From Streptomyces sp. F001 (GTDB lineage Bacteria > Actinomycetota > Actinomycetes > Streptomycetales > Streptomycetaceae), in the NCBI RefSeq assembly GCF_004187715.1, contig NZ_QZWF01000008.1, forward strand, positions 186,001 through 250,000: a stretch of 64,000 bases of DNA. Reading direction: 5' to 3'. A program made the translations under genes and the position numbers. This document shows, piece after piece, positions 18,369 through 27,373 of the stretch. The notes below the pieces were generated by a model. That model saw only the letters and a program-made list of their open reading frames with translations, made no database searches and was not told the DNA's origin. Every line of letters begins with the position of its first letter. The stretch's first letter is position 1.

Positions 18369-19337
18369 ATGAGCGAACACTTCGGCACACTTTCCGACGG
18401 CACCCCCATCGAGCGCTGGACCCTGGAACGGGCGGGCGTGCGGGTGCGGATCCTGTCGTACGGCGGAATCGTGCAGTCGGTGCAGGTGCCGGACCGGCAG
18501 GGGCAGGCCGCGGACGTGGTGCTGGGCTTCGCGGACCTGGACGGGTACGTCGAACATCCGGGGCCCTACTTCGGCGCCCTGGTGGGCCGGTACGCCAACC
18601 GGATCGCGGGCGGCCGCTTCCCGCTGGACGGACGGACGTACGAGCTCGCGCGGAACAACGGGCCGAACTCGCTGCACGGCGGCGAGCGCGGCTTCGACAA
18701 GCGGGTGTGGGAGGTGACGCCGGTCGAGCACGGCGTACGGCTCAGCCGGGTCAGCCCGCACGGCGAGGAGGGCTTCCCGGGCCGGCTGGAGGTGTCGGCG
18801 ACGTACCGTCTCGACGCGACGGGCGCGCTGCGGATCTCCTACGAGGCGGTCACGGACGCGCCGACCGTGGTGAACCTGACGAACCACTCGTACTGGAACC
18901 TGAGCGGTTCCGGCACCGCGGGCGGCCATGCGCTGCGGATCGCCGCAGGGCGGTACACGCCGGTCGACGCGGACCTGATCCCGGCCGGCATCGCCTCCGT
19001 CGAGGGCACCCGCTTCGACTTCCGCACGCAGCGCAAGGCCGGCGCCGGCTACGACCACAACTTCGTGCTCGACAAGGGGGTGACCGGGACGCCGGAGGAG
19101 GTGGCCGAGCTGTACGACCCGGCGTCCGGGCGGGTCCTGACCGTGTCGACCACGGAGCCCGGCCTCCAGCTGTACACCGCCGACCACCTGGGCGAGCCCT
19201 TCGCCCCCGGCGACGGCATCGCCCTGGAGACGCAGGCCTTCCCGGACTCCCCGAACCGGCCGGAGTTCCCGAGCACGGTGCTGCGGCCGGGCGAGGTGTA
19301 CCGGTCGGAGACGGTGTACGGCTTCTCGAACCGTTAG
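18369..19337 (+). CDS. Aldose 1-epimerase (galactose mutarotase type), cytoplasmic
   Basis: A 322-residue mutarotase that interconverts the anomers of free hexoses or pentoses. ILSYGGIVQSVQVPDR, GRYANRIAGGRF, VNLTNHSYWNLSG (catalytic His) and the C-terminal YTADHL and ALETQAFPDSPN segments are all present. It has no signal peptide, unlike its paralogue at 47.4 kb. It is 15 bases behind the SGNH gene, so probably co-transcribed. Confidence 0.9.
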   Translation: MSEHFGTLSDGTPIERWTLERAGVRVRILSYGGIVQSVQVPDRQGQAADVVLGFADLDGYVEHPGPYFGALVGRYANRIAGGRFPLDGRTYELARNNGPNSLHGGERGFDKRVWEVTPVEHGVRLSRVSPHGEEGFPGRLEVSATYRLDATGALRISYEAVTDAPTVVNLTNHSYWNLSGSGTAGGHALRIAAGRYTPVDADLIPAGIASVEGTRFDFRTQRKAGAGYDHNFVLDKGVTGTPEEVAELYDPASGRVLTVSTTEPGLQLYTADHLGEPFAPGDGIALETQAFPDSPNRPEFPSTVLRPGEVYRSETVYGFSNR

Positions 19338-19405
19338 GTCCGGCACCACGAGCCCCGGCCCGGGTGTCAGGTCCCGGACCGGGGCTGCTCGTGGGTTGCC
19401 CCGCC

Positions 19406-21850
19406 TCAGACGTTAATCGCCGCGGTGAGGCGGCGGTCCGTGATCGAGTGGCCGACCTGGATTTCGTACGAACCCTTCACAAACGACCATGACGCGCTCA
19501 TCTCGTCCCAGATCTCGAACGCGCGGCGCGGGAGCTCCACGATGACCTCGACGCGCTCGCCGGGCGCGGCCTCCACCCCGGCGAAGCCGGCCAGCCGGCG
19601 CGCGGGGCGCTCGGGGTCGGGCTCGCTCGGCGCCAGATACACCTGGACGACCTCGCGGCCCGGGCGCTCGCCGGAGTTGCGCAGGCGGACCCGGACACTG
19701 CTGCCCTCGACCTCGACGGACTCGTAGGTCCAGTCGGTGTAGCCGAGGCCGTGGCCGAAGGGGTACGCCGGGGTGCGGCCGTGCTTGTCCCAGGCGCGGT
19801 GGCCGATGAACACGTCCTCGGTGTACGGGAGTTCGCCGTCCGTCGGGACGACCTGGGTGACCGGGGCGTCCGCCAGGGAGCCCCATGTGGTCGGCAGGCG
19901 CCCGCCGGGCTCGTACGCGCCGGTCAGCACGTCTGCCAGTGCCGCACCGCCCTCCTGTCCCGGGAACCAGGTCAGCAGCACGGCCGCGACCTCCTCGCGC
20001 CAGGGCAGTTCCACCGGGGAGCCGGCGTTGACGACCACGACGGTGTGGGGATTGGCGGCGGCGACGGCGCGGACCAGGTCGTCCTGGCGGCCGGGGAGCC
20101 TGAGGTCGATGCGGTCGAAGCCCTCGGACTCGACGCGCTCGGTGGTGGCGACCACGACGACGGCCGTGTCGGCGTCGCGCGCGGCCTCGACGGCCTCGGC
20201 GATCAGTTCGCCGGCGTCGCGCTGCGGCTCCTGGTGGGCGAGGGCGAAGCTGACCCCTCCCATGGCGAGGTCCTCGGGGAGGTCGATGACGTGGGTGAGG
20301 GAGACGTCGACGGGTTCGCCCGCGGTGAGTTCGGGCCGGGCGCGGGGCACCGGGGCGCCGAAGAAGGCCTGGAAGGGGTCGTCGCCGGCGGGGCGCTGGA
20401 CGTCGTCGTAGTGGGTCGTGCCGTCGATGGTGAGAGTGAAGGCGCCCAGGCCCTTGACGCCGAAGGTGTGCGGGCCGGTCTCGCGCGGGGTGAAGGTGCC
20501 GGTCAGTTCGACGGTGTGCAGGCGGTCGTGGGTGACGCCGTCGGGGAGGTCGTCGCCGATCCACTGGATCTGGCCGTTGGGCACTTGGGCGGTGCCGATG
20601 ACGTTGCCGTCGGCGTCGCGGCAGACGGCACGCAGCTCGAAGCCCTGGTCGGCGACGGCCAGTTCGGTGTTCGGGTCGGCGCCGACGGTGTAGGTGAGGG
20701 CGCCGTCGGGGAGGGCGGCGGTGAGGCCCTCGAGCGGGGAGACGACGTGCGCCGGGAAGACGGTGGCGGAGCCGCCGCCGAGGACGCGGGCGTCGCGGGC
20801 GGCGGAGCCGATCAACGCGACCTTGCCCGGCCTGAGCGGAAGGGCGTCGTTCTCGTTGCGCACCAGGACGAAGGAGCGGCGGGCGATCTCCTGGGCCAGT
20901 GCCTCGCCGTCGACGGGCTCCGGCAGCTCGGTGACGGCCGGTTCGGCGCCCTCGAGGATGCCGACGCGGGCGGCCAGGCGCAGGACGTTGCGGACGGCCT
21001 CGTCGACCTCGGCCTCGGCGACCTCGCCGCTGCGTACGGCTCGGGCGAGGGCGGCGCCGTACACGGTCTGCGGGCCGGGCATGGCGACGTCGAGGCCGCC
21101 CTCGATGCAGGCGGTGGTGGTGCGGGCGGCGGTCCAGTCGGAGACATTGAAGCCGTCGAAGCCCCATTCGCCGCGCAGGACCTCGTTGACCAGGTGGTGG
21201 TGCTCGGTCATCGTCGTGCCGTTGACCGAGTTGTAGGCCGTCATGATGCCCCAGGGGTGCGCGTTCTCGACGATCGCCTCGAAGGGGGCGAGGTACAGCT
21301 CGCGCAGGGCGCGTTGGCCGACCTTGTTGTTCACCGTGAAGCGATCGGTCTCGGCGTCGTTGGCGACGAAGTGCTTGACGGTGGTGCCGACGCCGCCGGA
21401 CTGGACGCCGGTCACATAGCCGGCGCCGATCCGCCCGGTCAGGTACGGGTCCTCGCTGTAGGCCTCGAAGTGGCGGCCGCCGAGCGGGGAGCGGTGCATG
21501 TTCACCGTGGGGGCGAGCAGGACGTGGACGCCCTTGCGGCGGGCCTCCTGGGCGAGGAGGATGCCGGCGCGCCGGGCGAGGTCGGGGTCCCAGGTGGCGG
21601 CCAGGGCGGTGGGTGAGGGCAGGGCGACGGAGGGGTCGTCGGCACTCCAGCGCACCCCGCGTACGCCGATCGGCCCGTCGGACATGACGAGGGACTTCAG
21701 GCCGATGGCGGGCAGGGCGGGCAGGGTCCAGGCGTCCTGCCCGGACAGCAGCCGGGTCTTGTCGTCCAGGTCGAGTGCGCCGAGGGCCGCTTCGACGGCG
21801 GCCTCGCGGGCCTGGTCGGCGAGCGTGCGGTGGGCCGGGGTCTCCGCCAT
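19406..21850 (-). CDS. GH3 beta-glucosidase with PA14 insert
   Basis: An 814-residue glycoside hydrolase. The N-terminal GH3 barrel has the nucleophile region FDGFNVSDWTA and upstream LAPTVNMHRSPLGGRHFEAY with KHFVANDAET. The central PA14 domain (about residues 385-530: TVELTGTFTPRETGPHTFGV) is inserted in the second GH3 domain, as in BglX/BglU-type enzymes. The C-terminal fibronectin-III-like domain is RVRLRNSGERPGREVVQVYL. There is no signal peptide, so it acts on imported oligosaccharides. A TetR gene is divergent from it. Confidence 0.92.
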   Translation of the reverse strand: MAETPAHRTLADQAREAAVEAALGALDLDDKTRLLSGQDAWTLPALPAIGLKSLVMSDGPIGVRGVRWSADDPSVALPSPTALAATWDPDLARRAGILLAQEARRKGVHVLLAPTVNMHRSPLGGRHFEAYSEDPYLTGRIGAGYVTGVQSGGVGTTVKHFVANDAETDRFTVNNKVGQRALRELYLAPFEAIVENAHPWGIMTAYNSVNGTTMTEHHHLVNEVLRGEWGFDGFNVSDWTAARTTTACIEGGLDVAMPGPQTVYGAALARAVRSGEVAEAEVDEAVRNVLRLAARVGILEGAEPAVTELPEPVDGEALAQEIARRSFVLVRNENDALPLRPGKVALIGSAARDARVLGGGSATVFPAHVVSPLEGLTAALPDGALTYTVGADPNTELAVADQGFELRAVCRDADGNVIGTAQVPNGQIQWIGDDLPDGVTHDRLHTVELTGTFTPRETGPHTFGVKGLGAFTLTIDGTTHYDDVQRPAGDDPFQAFFGAPVPRARPELTAGEPVDVSLTHVIDLPEDLAMGGVSFALAHQEPQRDAGELIAEAVEAARDADTAVVVVATTERVESEGFDRIDLRLPGRQDDLVRAVAAANPHTVVVVNAGSPVELPWREEVAAVLLTWFPGQEGGAALADVLTGAYEPGGRLPTTWGSLADAPVTQVVPTDGELPYTEDVFIGHRAWDKHGRTPAYPFGHGLGYTDWTYESVEVEGSSVRVRLRNSGERPGREVVQVYLAPSEPDPERPARRLAGFAGVEAAPGERVEVIVELPRRAFEIWDEMSASWSFVKGSYEIQVGHSITDRRLTAAINV

Positions 21851-21899
21851 GGCGGTGCCTCCTCGCGTTGGGTCCGTGCGGCTTCTCCATCCTGCATCG

Positions 21900-21919
21900 C
21901 CTACCTGTAGACCAGTAGG
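21900..21919. promoter_or_regulatory. Operator-like dyad between the GH3 gene and tetR
   Basis: CCTAC-N10-GTAGG lies midway in the 122-base divergent promoter region, with an AT-rich stretch next to it that may be the promoter. Probable TetR binding site. Confidence 0.5.
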
Positions 21920-21972
21920 TTTCGTTATCTTTCCGTTATATCAAGTGGGTGGCGATGTCGTACGGTGACGCC

Positions 21973-22530
21973 ATGAGCGCAAGGGTCAGGAGCGAGGAAC
22001 GACGGGCCGAGATCGTGCGGGCCGCCCTGGAGGTGATCGCCGAGCGCGGTTACCGGGGCGCGAGCCTGGCCGCGGTGGCGGAGCGGGTGGGCCTGACCCA
22101 GCAGGGGCTGCTGCACTACTTCCCGACCAAGAACGCCCTGCTGGTCGCCGTGCTCGAGGAGCGGGACCAGTGGGACGCCGTCCCGGACACCACCTGGCGG
22201 GCCGACCTGCTGGCCTCGCTCGTCGAGTACAACGCGATGCGGCCCGGCATCGTCCAGACCTTCTCGGCGCTGCTCGGCGAGAGCGTCACGGAGGGGCATC
22301 CGGCGCGCGCCTACTTCACCGAGCGCTACAGGCGGGTGCGCGAGTCCATGTCGTGCATTCTGCGCACCGAGTACGGCGACCGCCTGCCGAACGGCCTCAC
22401 CCCCGAACGCACCGCTCCCCTGCTGGTCGCGGTGATGGACGGCCTGCAGTACCAGTGGCTCCTGGACCCGGAGTCGGTGGACATGCCGGGCGCGTTCCGG
22501 GACTTCCTCACGTTGCTGGGCGAGCGCTGA
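21973..22530 (+). CDS. TetR-family repressor of the GH3 beta-glucosidase gene
   Basis: A 185-residue regulator. The HTH is EERRAEIVRAALEVIAERGY, then RGASLAAVAERVGLTQQGLL and HYFPTKNALL. The C-terminal helical domain contains AYFTERYRRVRESM, seen in TetR regulators divergent from sugar hydrolases in Streptomyces. ATG 21973 is preferred over ATG 21949 because it opens the conserved part directly. It probably represses the beta-glucosidase until a sugar ligand is present. Confidence 0.85.
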   Translation: MSARVRSEERRAEIVRAALEVIAERGYRGASLAAVAERVGLTQQGLLHYFPTKNALLVAVLEERDQWDAVPDTTWRADLLASLVEYNAMRPGIVQTFSALLGESVTEGHPARAYFTERYRRVRESMSCILRTEYGDRLPNGLTPERTAPLLVAVMDGLQYQWLLDPESVDMPGAFRDFLTLLGER

Positions 22531-22641
22531 CAGCCGCAACTCCCCTCCCCCACGCACACCATGGCGTAGACCACTTCCGTCGCGCGATACTTCCGCCGTC
22601 CGGCACCCGCACCCCACTGCGACGGAAGGGCCCGAAACCCC

Positions 22642-23892
22642 TTGAATTCCATACGTGTTCACATCGGCGTACTCGGCTTTGCCTTGCTGGCCGGCCTCAC
22701 GGCTCCCGCCCCGGCCTCCGCCTCTGCCTCCGTCGACTCAGGGACGGTCACGGCGACGGTCGAGGAGCAGCGGCTGGACCGGGCCGTGCCGCAGGAGATC
22801 CTGAAGCGATCCGGATTCGACGGCGTGGCACCGGAGTTGGCCGAGGCGCTGAGCCGGGCACGCTCGTACGCACAGGCCCGCGGGATCGTCGTACGTGAGG
22901 GAGCGGAGCTGTGGCAGCGGGCCGTCGACCGGGCGCAGGGCCGGGGGCCGGCCGACGGGGACCTCAGCCGGGACGACGACCGGCCGCTGTACTGGGCTCG
23001 GCTGGGGATGACGCGTGAAGTGCGGGGCTGGGAGCCGGGTTTCGGGCTCACCGACCACCAACGTGCAGCCCTGCTCGACGCGTTGGAGCGCACCTCGCGC
23101 GGTCAGACCGACATCCTCCCCCACGGCAAGGGTGTACGGCGCATCGTGGTCACCGGGTTCGATCCGTTCACACTGGACCGGGACGTGCGAATCTCCAATC
23201 CGTCCGGGGCGACCGCGCTCGCGCTCGACGGCACGGTGATCGACACGGCGGACGGCCCGGCCCGGGTGGAGACCGCCGTGTTCCCGGTGCGCTGGCAGGA
23301 CTTCGCGGCCGGGACGGTGGAGCGGACGCTGCGGCCGTATCTGCCGAGGGCCGACCTGTTCGCGACCGTGAGCCAGGGGCGCGTCGGGCGGTTCGACATC
23401 GAGCGCACCAACGGGGCCTGGCGGGGCGGATTCCCGGACAACGAGAACATCGGCCGGACGGAGACCGTCCCCGTCACCGATCCGGCCACGCAGCCGCAGT
23501 GGACGTCGACCACGCTGCCGTACGAGGAGATCGTGGCCGCGGACACCGGCCGCTTCCCGGTGTACGACAACACGAGCGTGACCGAGATCCCGGCGGGCGG
23601 CACCGAGCCCGTCGTCCGGCCGGACGGGCCGACCCCGGGGTCGGTGGCGCGGGCCGGCGGCGGTGGGAACTACCTCTCCAACGAGATCGCCTACCGGGCG
23701 ACGCTGCTACGGGACCGGCTGGGCCTGCACGACACACTGCCGGGCGGGCATGTGCACACGCCGGTGCTGCAGTTCGGGGCGGGCAACACCGATCCGGCGA
23801 CGGGGGCGGTGACCGACCCGGAGTTCGTACAGAACCGGCTGGACATCATCGCGCAGGTCCGGGCGATCGTGGTGGCCGCGGCGTCCGCTTGA
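22642..23892 (+). CDS. Secreted pyroglutamyl-peptidase-like protein lacking the catalytic Cys
   Basis: A 416-residue exported protein; the start is TTG 22642 and the signal peptide ends near APASASA. About residues 160-410 align with the C15 pyroglutamyl peptidase fold: VVTGFDPFTLD, ISNPSGATAL, TVSQGRVGRFDIERTNGAW (Glu site) and GGHVHTPVL (His site). Where the family has Y-x-C-N, this reads NYLSNEIAYR, so Ser346 replaces the nucleophilic Cys. The N-terminal 130 residues are not part of the C15 domain and I do not recognise them. It may be a Ser hydrolase, a binding protein, or inactive. Confidence 0.75.
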   Translation: MNSIRVHIGVLGFALLAGLTAPAPASASASVDSGTVTATVEEQRLDRAVPQEILKRSGFDGVAPELAEALSRARSYAQARGIVVREGAELWQRAVDRAQGRGPADGDLSRDDDRPLYWARLGMTREVRGWEPGFGLTDHQRAALLDALERTSRGQTDILPHGKGVRRIVVTGFDPFTLDRDVRISNPSGATALALDGTVIDTADGPARVETAVFPVRWQDFAAGTVERTLRPYLPRADLFATVSQGRVGRFDIERTNGAWRGGFPDNENIGRTETVPVTDPATQPQWTSTTLPYEEIVAADTGRFPVYDNTSVTEIPAGGTEPVVRPDGPTPGSVARAGGGGNYLSNEIAYRATLLRDRLGLHDTLPGGHVHTPVLQFGAGNTDPATGAVTDPEFVQNRLDIIAQVRAIVVAAASA

Positions 23893-23902
23893 GGTTCGCG
23901 TG

Positions 23903-24700
23903 TCACTGACCGGCGTCGGCTCGCGACGCCGGTTCGTCCTCGGTCTCCTCCACGATCTCCTCGCCCCGCAGCTCCCGTGCGAGCAGTGTCGCGCCCGCAA
24001 CCGCCCCCGGCATCAGGAAGACGGCGACGAACGGGACCAGGAAGGCAAGACCGAGCGGGGTGCCGAAGCCCCAGATCAGGGACTTGCGGGAGCGGAGGAG
24101 GGCGAGGCGGTCGCGGAGGACGACGCCGCGGCGTTGGAGGGCGACGGAGGTGAGTTCCTCGGTGAGGAAGAAGCCGGTGACGAAGAAGCCGATCACCGGG
24201 ACGACCGTCTGGCCGATCACCGGGACGAAGCCGAGGGCGAACAGCAGCACGCCCCACAGGACGGCCCGGACGACGATACGGAGGCTGTCCCGGGCCGAGA
24301 TCCACAGTTCCTTGTACAGGGGCAGGCCGGACTCGGGGGCGGTGCCGTCCGGGGAGACGTCACGGTCGACCGACTCGGAGAGGCTCTCGTAGAAGGGCTG
24401 CCCGACGAGCAACGTGACCGCGGTGAAGGTGAGGACCGCGAGCAGCAGGGACAGGGCGAACAGAACGGCCGTGAGGAAGCCGCGGAAGAGGCCCGGCCAG
24501 GGGCTCGACCAGTCGTCGGCGAACGGGGTCGCCCAGGCGACGAAGTCCTCGCCCCACAGCGCCAGTGCCACCAGGGCCGCCGCGTACAGGACCAGTGTGA
24601 TCAGGCCGGGGAGCAGCCCGAAGCCGTACTGCTTGCCGTGCCGGGCCACCCATCGCTGGCCCTTCAGGAGATAGCGGAAACCCACCCCAAGATCGCGCAT
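23903..24700 (-). CDS. EI24 / CysZ-type membrane protein
   Basis: A 265-residue protein with about six hydrophobic segments. It opens GVGFRYLLKGQRWVARHGKQ, has LVGQPFYESLSESVDR on the first loop and FVPVIGQTVVPVIGFFVTGFF in the centre, which match the EI24 domain of CysZ-type transporters and actinobacterial homologues. In enterobacteria CysZ imports sulphate; the substrate here is unproven. The C-terminus is acidic and probably cytoplasmic. A 47-bp tandem repeat lies immediately upstream. Confidence 0.82.
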   Translation of the reverse strand: MRDLGVGFRYLLKGQRWVARHGKQYGFGLLPGLITLVLYAAALVALALWGEDFVAWATPFADDWSSPWPGLFRGFLTAVLFALSLLLAVLTFTAVTLLVGQPFYESLSESVDRDVSPDGTAPESGLPLYKELWISARDSLRIVVRAVLWGVLLFALGFVPVIGQTVVPVIGFFVTGFFLTEELTSVALQRRGVVLRDRLALLRSRKSLIWGFGTPLGLAFLVPFVAVFLMPGAVAGATLLARELRGEEIVEETEDEPASRADAGQ

Positions 24701-24716
24701 GGGGGAACTCTAGCCG

Positions 24717-24884
24717 GTGGTTTCCGGCCGCCCGGGACCCGGCCGCGTCGTCCCGCAGGCGGGTGGTTCCCCATCACCCGGGACCCGACCGCCGTCATCC
24801 CGCAGGCGGATGGTTCCCCATCGCCCGGGACCCGGTGGCCATCATCCCGCAGCCGGGTGGTTTCCGGCCGTCGGGGTCCCAACT
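24717..24884. repeat. 47-bp tandem repeat, about 3.5 copies
   Basis: Copies start at about 24717, 24763, 24810 and 24857 and share GTGGTTCCCCATCrCCCGGG and ATCCCGCAGGCGG segments; copies 1 and 4 carry TTTCCGGCCG instead of TTCCCCATC. The repeat lies between the EI24 start and the stop of the next leftward gene, so it could form transcript hairpins in the intergenic leader. Confidence 0.75.
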
Positions 24885-24891
24885 GCCCTCG

Positions 24892-25755
24892 TCACACAGC
24901 CGCCACACTCACCACAACCCCCGGCTCCGCCGCCGGCGACACCGCCGCCGAGACGTGTACCGCCACCGCCCGGGCGATCCGGCCCGCGTGGGCCGCCCCG
25001 GCCAGCAGCAGTGGCTGTAACTGCTCCAGCCCGGCGACCAGCAGCTCCTCCCCGGCGACGACAACCGGCCGTACTGCCTTGGCTGTCGCGGCGGCTCCCT
25101 CCGTCAGGTCGGCGAGGGGCGGCACCGCGGCCCGTACGACGCCCGCCCCCGCCATGGCCGCGCGTTCCGCCAACGCCACCTGGAGCGGCATCACGGGAGC
25201 CACGGCCGCCGTCAACGCGTCGGCGGCGCGGCGGAGTTCGGGTGAGGAGTCGCGCAGGACCTCCGCGGCTGCCCGGATCACCGGCGTGAGCACGAGCAGG
25301 ACCCCGGCCGCGACGCCGGCCGTGGCGGGCAGCAGCGGTGACATCGCGTCCGTCAGTTCCTCGACCGCCGCCGCGAGCTCCTCCACCGCCGGCTGCACCG
25401 CGTCGAGGACGGGCAGCAGGCTGTCCCCGAGCGCCACCAGCAGCGCCTGCGCCGGCTCGCTCACGGGATGGGCGGCGAGCGGCATTCCGCTCGTGCCGAG
25501 CCGGGTCAGCGTGTCAACCATCCGGGAGAACGCCTCCTGGGCCTGCGGAGACGCGCTCGCCTCGGCCAGCTCCGCGGTGGTCTCGCGCAGCACCCGTAGC
25601 ATTTCGGAGCCCGAACCGTCCCGCGGGTCAAGCGTGTTGATCGCGATCCGGGTGATGTTCTGGGCTGTGTCCAGGAGTTGGCCGGTGATGTCGGTGGTGC
25701 TGCGGGCCATCCGCAGGACATCCTCCCTGCTGGGGAGCGACGGGATCGTTGCCAC
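24892..25755 (-). CDS. Unrecognised Ala/Val-rich helical protein
   Basis: A 287-residue protein I do not recognise. It is rich in Ala, Val, Leu and Glu, nearly all predicted helical, with long amphipathic stretches (ALLVALGDSLLPVLDAVQPA, then VEELAAAVEELT) and semi-hydrophobic ones (ATAGVAAGVLLVLTPVIRAA). There is no signal peptide and no catalytic motif. The pattern recalls phasin-like or membrane-surface proteins, but that is only resemblance. GTG 25755 has GAGGAGG five bases upstream. The longer frame upstream lacks conserved character. Confidence 0.65.
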   Translation of the reverse strand: MATIPSLPSREDVLRMARSTTDITGQLLDTAQNITRIAINTLDPRDGSGSEMLRVLRETTAELAEASASPQAQEAFSRMVDTLTRLGTSGMPLAAHPVSEPAQALLVALGDSLLPVLDAVQPAVEELAAAVEELTDAMSPLLPATAGVAAGVLLVLTPVIRAAAEVLRDSSPELRRAADALTAAVAPVMPLQVALAERAAMAGAGVVRAAVPPLADLTEGAAATAKAVRPVVVAGEELLVAGLEQLQPLLLAGAAHAGRIARAVAVHVSAAVSPAAEPGVVVSVAAV

Positions 25756-25936
25756 GGGTCCTCCTCGTCTCGAGTGCGCGCCACTGCCGAGCCCACTCAG
25801 CATGCCCCTTGTGAGCCGACCGCCATGCGCCATCCGGGGCAACGCCGGGCGTCGGCGACACCAAGACCCTCTTGGTGCGGTTGAGTCGAACAGGTACACC
25901 TCGCCGTACCGATCTCAGGAAGCCGAGGAGGTACGC

Positions 25937-26065
25937 GTGCGCACCACGAGAACCGCCCCAGCGAGACCCGTCCTGACCGCCGCCCTCATCGCGGGATCAC
26001 TCCGGCTCACCGGGGGAGAATTCCCTCAGGTCGGACGGGCATTGTTCACCATGGCGACCATGTAG
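25937..26065 (+). CDS. Possible 42-residue peptide
   Basis: A short frame starts at GTG 25937 with AGGAGG five bases upstream and codes for 42 residues, basic at the N-terminus (MRTTRTAPARP) with a weak hydrophobic stretch (VLTAALIAGSL). It resembles nothing I know. Support is only the ribosome site and position before the next gene. Confidence 0.35.
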   Translation: MRTTRTAPARPVLTAALIAGSLRLTGGEFPQVGRALFTMATM

Positions 26066-26115
26066 ACCACGGCACACGCGAGCAGCGCTACGGCCGAGGA
26101 GGCAGAGGAGATCGG

Positions 26116-27264
26116 ATGACGCAGCAGATCCACGGGACCGTCGCCGAGGGCTTCGAGGAGGTGCGCGAGGAGTTCGCCGCGTTCGTGGCGGCGGAACGGC
26201 CGGACTACGAGGGGCAGTTGTGCGCCTACGTCCATGGGCGGCGGGTCGTCGACCTGTGGGCGGGGCCGGACGACGTCTCGGCCGACTCGCTCTACGGCGT
26301 CTTCTCCTCCACCAAGGGCGCGGCGCACCTCGTCGTCGCGCTCCTCGTCCAGGACGGCACGCTCGAGCTGGACCGCAAGGTGACGTACTACTGGCCGGAG
26401 TTCGCCGCCGAGGGCAAGGGCGCGCTGACCCTGCGTGAGCTGGTCACGCACCGGGCGGGCCTGATCGGACTGGACGCCGGGTTCACCGAGGAGGAGCTGG
26501 CGGACGACCGGCTGATCTCCGAACGGCTCGCGGACCAGCGGCCGTTCTGGCGGCCCGGCACGGCCTTCGGCTACCACGCGCTGGTCATCGGGGCGCTCGC
26601 CGGTGAGGTGGTACGGCGCGCGACCGGCCGTACGCTCCAGGAGGTGTACGAGGAGCGAGTGCGGGCCCCCTACGGGCTGGCCTTCCACCTGGGCCTGCCC
26701 GCCGCCGAGGAGCCCCGCTTCCGGTCCGTGCAGCCGATGGCCCCGACGGCCGAGCAGCAGGCCGTACTGGACGCCCAGCCGACCGGGCCGCACACGCTCT
26801 CCTCGATCGCGTTCAACATGCATGTGCCCGGCACGGGCGGTCTGGAGGACCACGCCAACTCCCGCACCGTACGCGCCAAGGGCCCGGCGTCGGCGGGCGG
26901 CGTGGCGTCCGCGCGCGGGCTCGCCGGGATGTACGCGGCGGCGATCAGCGAGGTGGACGGCCGGCCGCCGCTGCTGAAGCCGGACACCGTCGCCGAGGTC
27001 GGGCAGATCCACTCGGTCGGCTACGACCTGGTGGCCCGCGCCCACAAGGCGTACGGGCTGGGCTTCCAGGCGACGGCGGAGAACTGGTACCCGTTCCTGG
27101 GCGCCGGGGCCTTCGGGCACAGCGGCGCGGGCGGCTCGCAGGCCTTCGCCGACCCGCGCAGCGGGCTGGCGTACGGCTACACGCGGCGCCGGTGTGCCTT
27201 CCCGGGCGGGGCGGCGCCGGAGAACGTGGGGTTCGTGCGGGCGGTGCACAGCGCTGCTCTGTGA
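26116..27264 (+). CDS. Serine hydrolase of the beta-lactamase / esterase EstB type
   Basis: A 382-residue cytoplasmic protein. SxxK is FSSTKGAAH (Ser about 71) and the Tyr motif is FGYHALVIG; the third motif is replaced by GAFGHSGAGGSQAFADP, the HxG form of class C-like esterases. ELVTHRAGL is the usual helix after SxxK. It has no signal peptide, so it is more likely an esterase than a true beta-lactamase. Substrate unknown. Confidence 0.88.
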   Translation: MTQQIHGTVAEGFEEVREEFAAFVAAERPDYEGQLCAYVHGRRVVDLWAGPDDVSADSLYGVFSSTKGAAHLVVALLVQDGTLELDRKVTYYWPEFAAEGKGALTLRELVTHRAGLIGLDAGFTEEELADDRLISERLADQRPFWRPGTAFGYHALVIGALAGEVVRRATGRTLQEVYEERVRAPYGLAFHLGLPAAEEPRFRSVQPMAPTAEQQAVLDAQPTGPHTLSSIAFNMHVPGTGGLEDHANSRTVRAKGPASAGGVASARGLAGMYAAAISEVDGRPPLLKPDTVAEVGQIHSVGYDLVARAHKAYGLGFQATAENWYPFLGAGAFGHSGAGGSQAFADPRSGLAYGYTRRRCAFPGGAAPENVGFVRAVHSAAL

Positions 27265-27284
27265 GCGGGCGAGGTGCGTGGGTG

Positions 27285-27317
27285 AAGGCCGCACCCCACG
27301 TCCAAGGGCGCGGCCTT
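27285..27317. terminator. Hairpin between convergent genes
   Basis: AAGGCCGC and GCGGCCTT form an 8-bp stem with a 17-base loop between the serine hydrolase and the leftward oxidoreductase. Confidence 0.55.
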
Positions 27318-27373
27318 CGTCGTACGCAACGAGCGCCGTCGGACGAGCGTCACGGTGACCGCTGATCGTGTGA

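Noticed and set aside
17247..19349. 700-codon leftward frame over the SGNH and epimerase genes
   Set aside because: High-GC antisense frame without domains; two clear enzymes lie on the other strand.
19751..21616. 621-codon frame opposite the GH3 gene
   Set aside because: Gly/Val/Asp-rich antisense; no motif; GH3 is unambiguous.
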